The translations under genes were made by a program, and so were the position numbers. This document shows, piece after piece, positions 33,151 through 45,263 of a DNA stretch of 64,000 nucleotides. The notes below the pieces were generated by a model, which did not search any database, was not told the origin of the DNA, and was given only the letters and a program-made list of their open reading frames with translations. The stretch's first letter is position 1. Every line of letters starts with the position of its first letter. The stretch is from Talpa occidentalis (lineage: Eukaryota > Chordata > Mammalia > Eulipotyphla > Talpidae): positions 85,726,678 to 85,790,677 of the forward strand of contig NW_023602073.1 of the NCBI RefSeq assembly GCF_014898055.3. Reading direction: 5' to 3'.

Positions 33151-35062
33151 GGCCTAGGGACTAAAGAATGAGTAAGGGATGACAGGTGCTTCTGAGAAAA
33201 AGTAAATTGTGAGAAATGACTTAAATTTGTTTAAATGGAAAATACAAGAAATATTTCAGGAGAAAGAACAGATGATGAAGAGTGATGGAAGAACCACTGA
33301 TGTCATAACTGGTTCTTTAGTCCCTGCATATCTCTGATTCAACTTCCTTTGGAACATTATCTGTCATGATTTAAATCTTGAAAAGAGGCATTTACCTCAA
33401 TGAATTCCAGAGGCAACTTTATTTTGTAATACAAGAGGCAGTTGTATCCAAAATTGTCAGAGTCTGTTTATGCTGGTGCTGTGTGATATAATTTAAAATC
33501 TCTGCACTCAACCTTCTCCTATGTCTAATCATGCATCAGGCAGGTGCTGTGCTTATTTCACAATAATACACATCAATATCTGTTGTATTTGTCCACTTTT
33601 CTCCATCTCTACTGCAAAATCCTTCTTCAAGTTAGCATCATCCCTTTTTTATACTTCTGCAACTGCTACATTAGTTTATTGGTGAAGCATCTCCACAATG
33701 AGCTTTGAGGTACAACAGATTTATTGGATGAAATGCCTGTAAGAGATAAATGTGGAGGGACCAGAAATAGGCAGGAAGACCTTCTGACCTAGACAGATCT
33801 GGCACCTGTGGAAAAAAAAAGGGAGGACAGAAAACCATCAGACAACTGGGGCAGTTCTAAGAAAATTTCAAGCAGTGTGGTGAAGAATTCCCAGACAAAG
33901 TTGCTGATGATGGAGTTTTACAGCCCATAGCAGCTGCTAGCACTACTTCTGCGGTAGCAGGCATAAATTGAGTGGGACTTAGGTGGAGGAGGCATAGGGG
34001 CAGTTTCTTTAGCTGAGATTTGAATTTAATATAGTTGGAATTATTTAAACTTTTAAACTTAGAGAAGGGCATGCACAGAGATGAAATTCAAATTCTGTGA
34101 GAGATCCTCTGGATGGTACTGGCATCTCTGAGGCTGGTTTGAGAATGCTGGGAAAATTATGATCTAGATTCAGAGACTGTTCCAGGAAGACACTGCTGCT
34201 GCCAGGGTACAGAGGAATTGCTTTGCAGGACCTGCCTTAAACAGGAAGTTCTCAAGAAAAAGATGAGAAGGAACAAATGTCTTTTTTCTCCTCCAGTCTT
34301 TTAATCTCCTTCTGGAGTCCTTGCTTCAGCAGCCTAACAGGGCAGGTATGCGCAAAGCAGAAGTGTGGTTTGTGGAGTCCTAAATCAGTATTATAAGGTA
34401 GAGTGAAAAAAAGGGTGGATTTGGAACTTAGAGACAAATTAATACCTTAATAACTGGCATACTATGTTTTTCAAAATCAGGGAACTTCTGTTTTGACTCT
34501 CCTTTCCAGTAATTCCACTGCATCTCTGGGCTTTCCTGATATCAATGGCCTTGAGCCATCTCTCCAGATGCAGGCAGACAGCAGTAAGATAGCACATCTG
34601 GGATGTACTGCCTTAAATGCTTTACTCTTTGCTTCTAGTTTCCTCAGGACAGGAACCAGTTTTCCTTCTTACAGACAGAAATGTCTCCTTCCCCTTTTCT
34701 TTGGAACTCCTGAGTAGCCTGGCTGCCTTTAGGTATTCTGGCTACCTTGAGGTTCTCTAATTTATTCCAAAAGGATAAAAAGTGTAAGGTATACATAGAA
34801 ATAATAAATGACCACTATTGAGAATTTGTGTGACTAAATAGTATGGGTAATGATTCAAGAGGTGTATAAATCAAAAGATTTATACAAAGTCAGGGAAACT
34901 GAACGTGTCTGCAGAGAAAAGGAATCTACCAATAGAGAGGGAAAGAATAAAGGTACCAAAAAGACAGAGAATAATTGCTGGAGTAAGGCAAGAATGAATT
35001 GGGAAGAAATTGAACTAGAGCACAGGTTGAAGTGTTAGTCCTGGAAGGAGGGTAAACAGCTT
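33151..35062. other. Unresolved sequence, possibly old repeat remains
   Basis: No gene is recognised. The part at 33690-34440 has the mixed composition of an old LTR or L1 UTR ('ttaatctccttctggagtcc', 'cagcagcctaacagggcagg'), but no family can be named. Frames at 33857, 34252, 34493 and 34850 have no recognised domain. Confidence 0.4.
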
Positions 35063-35066
35063 GTCC

Positions 35067-35093
35067 TAGGGGGTGGGGGTGGGGGGAGGTTGG
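35067..35093 (+). repeat. G-rich tract
   Basis: G runs of 5, 5 and 6 bases (35069-35073, 35075-35079, 35081-35086) separated by single T, then two GG pairs. Three long runs plus short ones could fold into an imperfect G-quadruplex; no gene start is near. Confidence 0.8.
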
Positions 35094-36218
35094 AGTTTCA
35101 ATGAATATACATGCTGAGATATTCTGAGAAAGAAAGTAACTTCTCTCTTAGTTCAAATTCTCACAAAGCCTTTAGGAATAGCTGTCATTAACAAATCGAC
35201 TATGACAAGTATAAGTCATGCATAAAAATCTAATACTTCATTTGAAGTTTTTCCTTAAATGCTTTCGTTTGAATTCTGCTGTGGGTGTGGTGCCTTGTCT
35301 CTATGCCCTATTTGCAATGGATGGAGAAAAAATAATACTCTTAAACAATTTAGATCGAAAGTCTGGAGTCATAATGATGAATAAAAAAAAAATCTCATAA
35401 GATTGTGGGAATTAACTGGAGTAAACAAAGCCATAAAGGAAAAGGTATGTGAGAGAGTGAGGAGAAAGCTGGGAAGGAGGATGTAGCAGATGTGGTAAGC
35501 AGGTTTGTTCCATATGAAATCTGCTGTTCTTATAATTTGCAAAAGCTAAGTGTTCTGTTTCTCAGAGTCTTTGTAAAGACTGTTCTGGGGGTGGAATAGG
35601 CTCTGCCAATCAGATGCATGTGCATGGGGCTTACATTCAAAACTGAATTAAACGGGAAAAGTGATAGCACTTAAGACATAATTAACTGGTGCTAGTTAGC
35701 AGACGCTGTGTAGCTCTAAAATCAACAGTTCTGACAGTGGATTTCAGATTTCCCCATAGGAGTTAAAGGGTATGTTCCTGGAGCCAAGAGAGTTACCAGA
35801 GGCTAACACTGGAGACCAGATTGGGACAGCAATTTCCTTGACATCAGTTCTGCCATGTTGTTCTAGGATTCATTCTTGAAAGTGCAATGTATAGCCTACT
35901 CCTCTAGTTATTCTGTGATTTTTGTAAGCACTTAAGTCTCCAAATTGTGTCTCTTTCTGCAAGTGGTTCTATTTCATGAAACTGGGACCTGAATGATACG
36001 GTAGGTTGAAAGTCAACAAACCAGTCCTAGAGCAAAAATGAATAATTACCTGTTTTTAATGACTTAGGAGCTATGAGTGATTTTCACATCTCTGAATTAT
36101 ATAAGGTAGAGTGGTCAGATTTGTTACATAGCGCCAAGTAACATTTTATTTTCAGATAAACAGCATAACATTTTTAAGTATAAGTATATTCCCAATATCG
36201 TATGGGGCATACTTATTT

Positions 36219-36220
<2 letters not shown>
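35094..36220. other. Unique sequence, no gene recognised
   Basis: No repeat or gene recognised; the 35218-35400 plus-strand frame has no known domain. Confidence 0.5.

Positions 36221-36259
<39 letters not shown>
36221..36259. repeat. (AT)n microsatellite, longest in window
   Basis: About 19 uninterrupted AT units. The minus-strand frame at 36124-36318 ('YIYIYIYI') is a translation of it. Confidence 0.95.
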
Positions 36260-36263
<4 letters not shown>

Positions 36264-37370
36264 ACTCTAATAGAAGTAAACTGCATAATATACTTGATTT
36301 TTCTTTTTTGGCCTGCAAATTTTAAAAGTTTTACTATATGACCTTTAAGCCAAAGGTCTTAAAAGGGTTTGTGAACTCCTGCAGTAAATTATCTCTTTGC
36401 ACAAACACCTCTGGTTGTCCAGAGCTGTTGAAACAGTTCTGTCAATTCAAGCAACATTTAATGAGAGACTAATATGTGCAGAAACCTGGAAAGAACACAT
36501 TGTAAATCTTTTGGGTTTTCATCTTAAATAATTTAGTAATCACTCATTTCTACATCTACAGGATCATTTTTCTGCAATCTATATACTTCCTATTGGAATC
36601 TCTATATTAAGTTGCAACATCTCAAATTCAGTTATTGAATTAAATTCACAATTTTAAGAAAAACATCCCACAAGAACTGTTTTTATTTCATTGTTTTTCT
36701 TGGTTGGGAACTTAAGGTGATTTTATGTTATCAGTTATGACATTTATAAAATCCTGAACTTGTCTTTTGAGATACTCTAGTTCCTATTTTCATGAAAAAA
36801 CGTTGAACCATTTTTAGCTTTATCTGTGGAAATTCCCTATATGACCAAGGACATCCCTTAATCATTTTCTAAACATTTTGTTCCTCTTAGCCTTTTTCAT
36901 GGTATTTTTTCCTTATTTGGAAAATTCTTTCATTTAAATGAATTTATTTCCTTATTAACCTACTGTCTTTATTCAGGGGGGTGTGTGTATTGTTTCCATA
37001 TACATAAAATACAATATCTGTGTAAATATAAGATGCTTTGTATTTATTCTCTCTCATTTAATTCATATCCTCCCTCCTCACCTCCTCCCCGCCCCAGCCC
37101 TGCCCTGCCCCTTCTTTTCTTAGGTAAAGACCGAGTCTCTTAAAACTTTTGATATATCTGATAATATTAGAAGATGTTGTAAATTCCGCAGGCTCTTATA
37201 TATTAAGTGGATGAACTAGCTCACACCTCTCTGATAATGTATTTTTAGATCTAGATTGCCTTTAACTTTTTCATTTTCAGTCACCTCTTATGTTCAATCA
37301 GTTCCTTTCTTTCCCTATAAATCTTGAAGACAGTAATTCTTCTATCCATCAACACTAGCTAGTCTTAGGG
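36260..37370. other. Unique sequence with C-rich patch
   Basis: A C-rich stretch at about 37070-37112 ('cctcctccccgccccagccc') stands out in AT-rich surroundings but has almost no CpG, so it is not a CpG island. No gene recognised. Confidence 0.5.
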
Positions 37371-37579
37371 TTTTTTTTTTCCTAATTTAGTTCATCTGTT
37401 TGTGTTCTCTATATACCACATATGAGTGAGATCATACAGTGTTTGTCTTTTTCTGTCTGGCTTATTTCATTAAGTATAATTCCCTCTAGATCTATCCATG
37501 TTCCAAATGGCAGGATTTCATCTTTCTGGTTTTTGTAGCAGACTAGTATTCCATTGTGTATATATACCACATTTTTATC
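37371..37579 (-). mobile_element. Old L1 fragment (ORF2 end)
   Basis: Antisense L1: 'cacatatgagtgagatcatac', 'tctggcttatttcattaagtataat', 'tctatccatgtt', 'agtattccattgtgtatatat' and 'accacatttttatcc'. It begins after a T run at 37371-37380 and stops abruptly, so it is a short truncated old copy. Confidence 0.85.
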
Positions 37580-38614
37580 CAAAGAAAGATATTATATTCT
37601 GTCAGTTACTTTGATAAGTTTGAGGAATGCACAGTTTATTTCTGAGAATTTGACATTTGTTGGTTTTATAGTAAAAGTATAGATTAATGTTACTAAAGAT
37701 TCAGAAAAATCCCACATCAGTGTTGTAAACCAAAAAATATAAAGTGCTTACAATAATAGAAAATTGCCCAAATTAAAATTCAAAACCAATGCGATTTCTT
37801 TGGTCATTTAGCATAGTTAGTATTTGGTTTGAAATACATTCCCCATGCAGTTTGCTCTAGTATTATAACTGCAATATACTATTTTGTTGCCTTTTAGAAT
37901 TCAGTCAGGAAGTGTCTTTTCCATTGTTGCAATTCTAAATTATAGCCCAGATATATTTTTTAATCACTGTAAAGTAAGATAGAGTTAGAAAAGATCAATG
38001 TGGGTACATACAATTGTGCTCCAAGAATAGATAAATACAAGTGATGTGTCCACAGTACTTCAAAGAATTTTTCTATTTCCTTGTGTCCTCTCACTGAAAC
38101 TGTGAAGACACTGCAACTCCATTTCCTTGGCAAAATAATTTCCAGGAGAGTTGGAATGGAAGATCACTTATGCTTCAATGGCTCTGCCTGTCAACAGCTG
38201 ACTTCCTGTTAGTAGCAGAGTGTATTGTATTTGTACTCATACAGCAGTACAAGACACAATCTGTGATTGTATACTGCTGGGACCATCTGAGTTATTGATT
38301 GCCAATTTTTGTGATGCTGACAAATGTAGATTTTTTTTCATAAACTTTTTCTTTGAATTGTAAAGGAAAACTATGATGACTACAAGGACTGAAAAGATCC
38401 CTACTTACTCTCCTCTATAACAATTTTTTACTAGGAAAAATTATCTTTCATTACAGAATTTTAAAAAAAGATGCCATGATAAATCACTTAAAAGTCATGA
38501 CCTTAAAACTTAAGGATTTTTAGACCAGGCCTAGTTAATTTGATGTGATTGGTATAATGCAGCCAAAAAGGCATTTATAGAAGTTTACAGGCATTGTGAA
38601 ATTAAGGTGGGTTA
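37580..38614. other. Unique sequence, no gene recognised
   Basis: No repeat or gene recognised. Confidence 0.5.
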
Positions 38615-38629
38615 AAAATTATAATGATG

Positions 38630-38910
38630 GGGTCTCCCTGGTGGCTCAAGGGGCTAAGCACCACCCTATGAAGCAATCCGTAGCCTCTGCAGCATGAGTT
38701 CGATCCCCGGACTGGCCAAGGAGAATCCCACATAGCAAGGCAGACCTCTCCTGTCTCGCCTGCTGCTCCCTCAGCAGTGTATTTCAGTCAATCTGCCTGT
38801 TCTGTTCCCTGCTCTGTCTCTGGTGAATCCTCTCGCTTCCCCCTCCCCCACCGCATCTCTGGCCTATACCCCGGTTCTTGTATGCATTAAATAAATAAAT
38901 CTTTAAAAAA
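38630..38910 (+). mobile_element. tRNA-derived T+ SINE, older subfamily
   Basis: Sense copy with B box 'agttcgatcccc', standard body, 'aaataaatcttt' terminator and short A run. The left flank ends 'ataatgatg' and the right flank is 'tgataatgataatgatg', so the duplication has probably grown into a trinucleotide repeat. Confidence 0.92.
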
Positions 38911-38945
38911 TGATAATGATAATGATGATGATAATAATAAAAAAT
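38911..38945. repeat. (GAT/AAT)n microsatellite at SINE 3' flank
   Basis: 'tgataatgataatgatgatgataataataa'-type run, cited in part, directly after the SINE tail. It seems seeded by the target sequence 'ataatgatg'. Confidence 0.85.
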
Positions 38946-40852
38946 GTGTTTTCATTTGCTTATATTTCAGATGTTGTAGTTAGCATGTTATATGCACTGT
39001 TGCTGTGCCAGGGTGACTATGATCCTTATTTAACTTTGCCTTCATGAAGGAAAGCAGAGTAAGGAGATTGATATCAATAATTGAAGAAACTTGCTAAATT
39101 GCCCCTAAGTTCCTTTTACTTTGGGTAGAAGTGTTTAAAAAAGTCAAATCTTTATTCCTTAGGATTTCACTTTTAAATTTACCTTTCACTATTTCATTAC
39201 AAGAATTGTAGGTAAAATTATTTTTTTCCCTCTAAACTCTAAGAGTTTAGAAAAAGCATAAAAGATGCTAGGTTGCTGGAGCAGTTCTGTGCCTTGGTAT
39301 TTACATCTTTGTACTGAAGAAATTTGCAATGGGAGTGTAGGTACTATAAAGGAGAAAGATCTATAGAAAGAGCTATCTATTAACCAGTTGTTTTCCCTTG
39401 TAGAAAATGAAGGAGAACTCTTTTCAGAAGGTTTGAGAAGCATGCGTTATCTTGCCCTTTTTATGTTTTAGCTCTGTATTTGTTAAGTAACTGTGGTCCA
39501 GGGAAGGCAGTTTGGTTTCATGCTCACCTGGTGAGCCTTACATGTCACCAGCCTTATTAGGGGAGTTTGCAGTGTCATTTCATGTTGGATTCATAGATGG
39601 CCTCCAGAGGCAGTAAGGAGCTAATTTTGTTATAGGATATTGCTTTTAAAAAGTATCAAATGGCTTTTTGTCAAATATGGTATGTGGAAAAACCAAAAAT
39701 TTCAAGGGAAATGGAAAGGATCACACCTGCAGAATCAGATACTAGTTGTGTAATCCTGTGGACATTTGCCACAAGGCTTCAGAGGACGCAATCTTGTTCC
39801 TGGAAGGGGTGATGCAGAACATTCTGTGGTTGTATATTCTTTACATTTATAATTTTAGAATTCAAAATTTATTTTGTTAGTTAAAATCTACGTGAATAAA
39901 ACGTACCATTACATCATCATCAGGCTAAGCAGATGACACAATGACATTCCTTTTTAAAAGGATTTGTCTATAAAGGGGAAGTTTAGAGTTGAGGTGTAGA
40001 TGAAGTAACTTTTTGGTTTCAGTGCTCTTCCAGAGAAGACAGAAATAGACTGTTGCTTTTATTTTAAAAAATGAGCCTTTATTCTTCAAAAATGTGATAG
40101 TAAAATGTCAGTGTTTTGTTTTTGATTGATGGTATGGTTACAGAGAAGTTTGTTAAGATTTAAAGATTCTTTTGGGAAGCAAACCCATGAAATATCAGTG
40201 CAGCGCTGAGGCTACAAGAAGGGAAGGGTGGATAGCTGGAAGTAAAGGGAAGGATGTACAATGGACTAAGGAGGAGGATGGGGCTTTGGTGGTGGTTGTG
40301 GCATAATATACCTTTATGGGTGTGTGAACCTATACTCTTAAAATATATACGACGTGTGTATGTTGTGGGTTTGAAACAACAGGGCCACTTGGATGGATGA
40401 AAGACAGAAATCTGTTGATTACAGTTCCTGCGGGAGAGAAGACTGCTTCCGGGCAAGGCCGGACTGTCCCGGGAATTATCCCTGAATATAGGGTCATAGG
40501 AAGTTGGAATTGTAGTGAGCTCCTAGGGTGAGCTGGATGAGTTTAGGTTAGGTTTCCTTGACCTAACTGTGAACTGACTGTGAACTGTGAACTGGCTGAT
40601 TTGAATAATTTCAGCTAACTCCAGGGCATAGTGGCTATCCCTCATTGTCTGGCACCTGGCTCTGGAGCAATTAGGGCTAATACAAGGTGGGCCTAAGGAA
40701 GTGGTTGGGATGTGTATTTAATTGAGGGTTCACAGAAGGGGAGCTTACTGGTCAGGGCCTCAAAGTTCGGTCAAGATGACATTCAAACATCAGCACTTCT
40801 CAAAACCCCTATATTAAAAGAGATAACAGACTTCCCATTTTATTATTTATTT
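38946..40852. other. Unique sequence, no gene recognised
   Basis: No clear repeat. At 40567-40595 'ctgtgaactg' words recur three times as a local tandem. Minus-strand frames at 39189 and 40160 have no recognised domain. Confidence 0.45.
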
Positions 40853-41545
40853 TTTAAAGATTTATTTTATTATTTTATTATTTTTTAAAATTTTTACATC
40901 ATTGTTCATTTTTTGAACAATATTTTCTTCCCCACCTCCTCAGGTATAGTCCCCATAGAGTTTCCTTCACCAATGCACCTGTGCACCATCACCACAGTCC
41001 TCTGTGCTCTGCCCTCCCTGCCTATGATCCCTCTCCCTCTTCCTCCCCTGCAGTATGTCTCTGATTTATACTTGTTCGTTTTGCTTTGTTATGTTTTGTA
41101 CTGTTCTTATTTTTTTACACTGATGTCTTATTGGGTTCCCCTGTATTCCTGCTGTAAGTGAAACCATCCGATATTTTTCTTTTTCCTTCTGGCTTATTTC
41201 ACTGAGCATAAATCCTTCTAGCTCCATCCACGTTGCTGCGAATGGCATGATTTTATCATTTTTGATTGCTGAATAATATTCCGTTGTGTATATGTGCCGC
41301 ATCTTCTTGATCCAGTCACCTATTTTGGGGCATTTGGGTTGTTTCCAGGTTTTATCTATTGTAAATAGTGCTGAAATAAACATAGGTGTACAGGTGTTCT
41401 TTTGAATCAATGTTTTTGTGTCCTTTGGGTAGATCCCTGGGAGTGGAATTGCCAGGTCATACAGTAGACGTCCATTTTTAGCAGGTTGATGAATCTCCAC
41501 ACAGCTTTCCATAGTGGTTGGAACAGTTTGCACTCCCACCAGCAC
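40853..41545 (-). mobile_element. L1, 3' segment (ORF2 C-terminus and 3' UTR)
   Basis: Minus-strand L1 end. The frame at 41066-41638 includes 'IYPKDTKTLIQKNTCTPMF' and 'WIKKMRHIYTTEYYSAIKND' and then runs on past the usual C-terminus ('SLTAGIQGNPIRHQ'). Its N-terminal third comes from the inverted segment read backwards and is not L1 protein. A/T-rich tail at 40853-40900. Confidence 0.92.
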
Positions 41546-41873
41546 TGATTGGGAAAAAATCTTTGCACTCAAGTCAACTGATAAGGGACTGATCACAAAG
41601 ATATACAAAGAACTCACAGGATTAAACAACAACAACAAAAAATGCAGTCAAGAAATGGGCAGAACTTAAAAGACATTTCTCCAAAGAGGAAATGCAAATG
41701 GCCAACAGGCATATGAAAAAATGTTCAGCATCCCTGATAATCAGGGAAATGCAAATTAAAACCACATTGAGATACCACCTTACACCAGTAAGAATGGCAC
41801 ATATCAAAAAGAAAAGCAACAACAAATGTTGGTGAGGATCTGGTGAAAAAGGAACTCTCCTACATTTCTAGTG
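41546..41873 (+). mobile_element. L1, inverted 5' segment of the same insertion
   Basis: Sense-strand ORF2 sequence ('gggaaaaaatctttgcactc', 'aactgataagggactgatcac', 'cagggaaatgcaaattaaaac', 'ttggtgaggatctgg', 'ggaactctcctac') directly abuts the minus-strand L1 at 41545. Its far end at 'ctctcctacatttctagtgg' is the L1 position where the 3' segment begins ('gtgctggtgggagtgc'), so almost nothing was lost between the halves. This is a twin-priming inversion. Confidence 0.9.
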
Positions 41874-41875
41874 GA

Positions 41876-42132
41876 AGATTTATTTTTCATTTATACAATA
41901 GCTGGAGTACAGGTCAGTGGCGTGGAAGGGTGTGAGGGTGCACCAGAGACAGAGCCGGGAGCAGAACAGGCAGAGGGACTGAAAGCACTACTGAGAACAG
42001 TGGTCGTGACAGGAGAGGTCTGCTGTACCATGTGGGACTCTCCCTGGCCGGCCGAGAATCGAACCCATGCTGCAGAGGGTGCAGACAGCTTCACAGCACT
42101 GCACTCAATTCGCTGCGCCACCGGGGAGGCCC
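41876..42132 (-). mobile_element. tRNA-derived T+ SINE at the end of the L1
   Basis: Minus-strand copy with B box 'gattcga' variant and head 'gccaccggggaggccc'. It sits exactly at the outer edge of the L1 inversion. No convincing duplication is seen ('ctagtgg' before, 'gaagtgg' after). Frames at 41871, 41891 and 42067 are SINE-derived. Confidence 0.92.
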
Positions 42133-42309
42133 TTGAAGTGGTTTAAATATCAGTTAATTAAAAAAATAATGTGCTACATTCAATGCCTACATTTGGTTAT
42201 ACATCCACTCAACTCTTGCCAGCACCATATAAGTGAGCAGGTTAATGGCAATTCCTGGATATTGGTGGCACAGTAAAGATTACACTCCAACATGTTTCTT
42301 TCCTCTGTC

Positions 42310-42345
42310 ACTTATTTTTATTTTATTTTATTTTATTTTTATGTT
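42310..42345. repeat. (TTTTA)n microsatellite
   Basis: About six TTTTA units starting 'tatttttattttatttta'. Not attached to a recognised element body. Confidence 0.9.
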
Positions 42346-43565
42346 TCCAAAGCAACTTGGAAGGGAAGGTGAGAGACTGTGTGTCTGCTGTTGAATTAGA
42401 GATAGATGCTCAGCTTTCCTCAGAATACCCTCTGTGTATTTGTGGGGTCTGAATTTGCCCTCCAGTTCAGGACTAGGAGGAATAAGTGAGAACTTAAGAT
42501 GTGAACTAAGGAAAAATTGAGTTGGATATCCAGGACCAAGTGGTCCTGCAGTCCTGCCAGGCAGTTGAGTCTGTTTGTGAACATGTTGTGATGGCTCTGG
42601 ACAGGCCTCAGAGCTCCTCTGCTTGGTCTGTGGTAATAAAGTGGATTTATAACACAATGCTCACTCAGATCCATAGCAGTATTCTAAGTCTTCAGACAAA
42701 AGAGAAGAACATAGACCAAAGAACCTTACTTTCTTGGGTTGTAAAGTAAGTAGGAATCTAATAGGGAAGCCTAGGACTCCTGTGGTCCTGACTGATTTTC
42801 CCCAATCCCTGTTAAATTTGGCTCTATAAGGAAAATATTCTGTTGCTGGCAGGGCCCTAGAGGGCCTTACCTCTTAATTTCATGCCCAGAAAATTTGCTT
42901 TACCTTGAGGCAAATCCTTGCATTTAATGTTTAAGGATCTTCCAAGGTTCACATAAAAGAAGGATTGGTTAGAAGGTTTGACTTCATTCTGCTTCTTTAA
43001 ATGTATTTTCCATTTAGCCCAGGGACTAGAAGGTGTTTACTCTGGTAGTGAGGCACTTGGTGACCCAACTGCTGATTAAGTTTTTGAAGGAAATGGGTTA
43101 CAATGCCGATTCATTCCAAAGGGTATGCATAACTTTTGTCAACGACAATTATATTTTTATGTTCCTTTCTTTTGTACCATGAAACTGGAGCACACTTATA
43201 TGCAAACAGTAAAAAAAAAACAGCATATTTGGCTTTTTCTTGATAGTATTTGTGAGGATTTATTATTGCCTCAGAGTATATTCAAAATTTCTAAAAAGTA
43301 TTTGTTATTTGTACAAATGAACCCTAGAAAATAGGGTCTATTGCCCAGATCCAGAAGACATAGATCCATTTTTAATAAAATTATGCCCTTGGAAATGCTT
43401 AACAGGAATCACTGATATATTTACCAGAAAATCAGAGTGAGATTGAGCATCCTTTTCCTTCTGCAGTACTGAATTAGAACTTCTTTAGTGAAATTCCAGA
43501 GAAGTTACTAGAGGATTTTTTCTACCCTAATTTAAATCCTGGAGCAAGGAGAGATGTATGTAAAG
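42346..43565. other. Unique sequence, no gene recognised
   Basis: Frames at 42328-42657 and 42420-42674 (both minus) and 42522-42749 (plus) overlap over the same bases. None resembles a known protein, so a coding role is unlikely. Confidence 0.5.
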
Positions 43566-43578
43566 ATCAGATATTTAA

Positions 43579-43845
43579 GGGCCTCCCTGGTGGTGCAGCA
43601 GGTTGAGTACTGAGCTGTGAAGCTGTCCACAACCTCTGAAGCACAGATTCGATTCCCGACTGGCCCAGGAGATATACCCACATGGTGCGGCAGACCTCTC
43701 CTGTCTTGCCGGCTGCTCCCTTCAGCAGTATCTTCTGTCCATCTGCCTGTTCTGCTCTCTGCTCTGTCTCTGGTGAATTCTCTCACCCTCCCACACCTCT
43801 GGCCTGTACCCGGTTCTTGTATGAATAAATAAATCTTTAAAAAAA
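43579..43845 (+). mobile_element. tRNA-derived T+ SINE, older subfamily
   Basis: Sense copy: head 'gggcctccctggtggtgcagc', B box 'gattcgattcc', tail 'aaataaatcttt' and A run. The 13-bp duplication 'atcagatatttaa' lies at 43566-43578 and 43846-43858. Opposing frames are SINE translations. Confidence 0.95.
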
Positions 43846-43858
43846 ATCAGATATTTAA

Positions 43859-45190
43859 TTGATAGGGAAACTGGAAAGGAGCTATGCTTTATAGAAGACT
43901 CAATGATAAACTGATCTTGGGGATCCAGGTGGTACAGATGATATACCTAAGTAGTACTTGACACTTCCTGTTCATAATTGTATATCCTTTCTGCCTCATT
44001 TCATCATGTCACCAGGTGTCCAGTGCTGGATGGGCTTTGAATACTTTTGAACAGATTTAGCTTATCATAGGCTCATCCCAGGAGCATGCTGGGAGCCTCC
44101 TGCCTTAGGTTTTTGCTAACACTGAGGTTTGGGAACACATAGGAGTCATCTAGCAATCAGGCACACATAAGTGCCAGGAAATGTGGGAGAGTTTACTCTC
44201 AACCCTTGACCAATGGGGTATAGGATTTAGAGTATAAATTCATTTTTTTTCCTGAGGAACATTCTATAAGACTTCTCAGAAAGTCTTGGATTTCTCCCAA
44301 CTGCAACTTAAAAATTGATATTGTATTGATTCTTTCTTCTATGACGTATTTCCCTTCATCCTTACATTTTGGATAAGTGAATCAATCACACCTAAATTAT
44401 CCTTTTTCTCCTGACTGATTTCAGTGGATCCCTGAAAAGATTATTTGAAAAATCCATAAATCAATACTAATTGACAATTAGTACACTACAAACATGGGCA
44501 AAGGACGTAAGCTAGCAATTATAAAAAAAACTTTTAATTAATAAGAAATATAAATTTAAAAATATATAAATTTTTGTTTTAATATAATTTTGAGATAAAA
44601 TTTAGCTTATCAGAATTATAAATTAAAACAAAATTGACAGTGTTGTTGAGTAAATGTTTGCGGAAACAGTCTCAAACTCAGTTGTGCATATGACAAATTG
44701 GAGATCAGTTAGCTCATATTTATAGGAAGATAATTTTCATGAATATCTCACACTTCTGCATTACCTGTTATTTCTGAGGGCCATAATAGAATCACGAGGT
44801 CGTGGACACTAGAAGTTGTCAATTCCTCTAGACTTACAGTTTTAGAAAAGTATCTTCCCTAGAGAGATGTTTTACTTGCCTCCAGGGTTGTAATTCTCTC
44901 TCTCTCTCTGCAGAGGGAGATAGGAACAGATGTGCTGGTCACTTGATATAAGCTATGACTCTTACAATTTCAAGAATCCTTTCCTCCGGTGCAGGTCCTG
45001 CTACACATATAGGGGAACACCTTGTCTGCATAGTGTGCCCCAGTGGCAAACTGCATGAGGAACCAGTGCAATATGCCACTCTGCGTATTTTGTTGTGAGT
45101 AGTAAATGGTCTGTTCTATGTCCAGAGACCTGGTATTTCTGTCAGTGAACATATAGACATGTGCACATATACAAACATACATATATGCAC
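43859..45190. other. Unique sequence with a short CT run
   Basis: A (CT)n run lies at 44897-44911. Otherwise no repeat or gene recognised; the minus-strand frame at 44970-45200 ends in the CA-rich region. Confidence 0.5.
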
Positions 45191-45226
45191 ATGTATCCAC
45201 GCATATACACCTGTGTGCACATACAC

Positions 45227-45261
<35 letters not shown>
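45191..45261. repeat. (CA/TG)n microsatellite region
   Basis: 'tatgtgtgtg...' forms about 17 TG units at 45227-45260, preceded by interrupted 'acatacacatat' words. Alternating purine-pyrimidine DNA of this length can adopt Z-form. Confidence 0.92.

Positions 45262-45263
<2 letters not shown>

Noticed and set aside
37070..37112. CpG island or promoter
   Set aside because: The patch is C-rich on one strand but has almost no CpG and is too short.
41066..41638. 190-codon minus-strand frame, the longest in the window
   Set aside because: It joins reverse-read inverted L1 sequence to the true ORF2 C-terminus, so it is an artefact of the L1 inversion.
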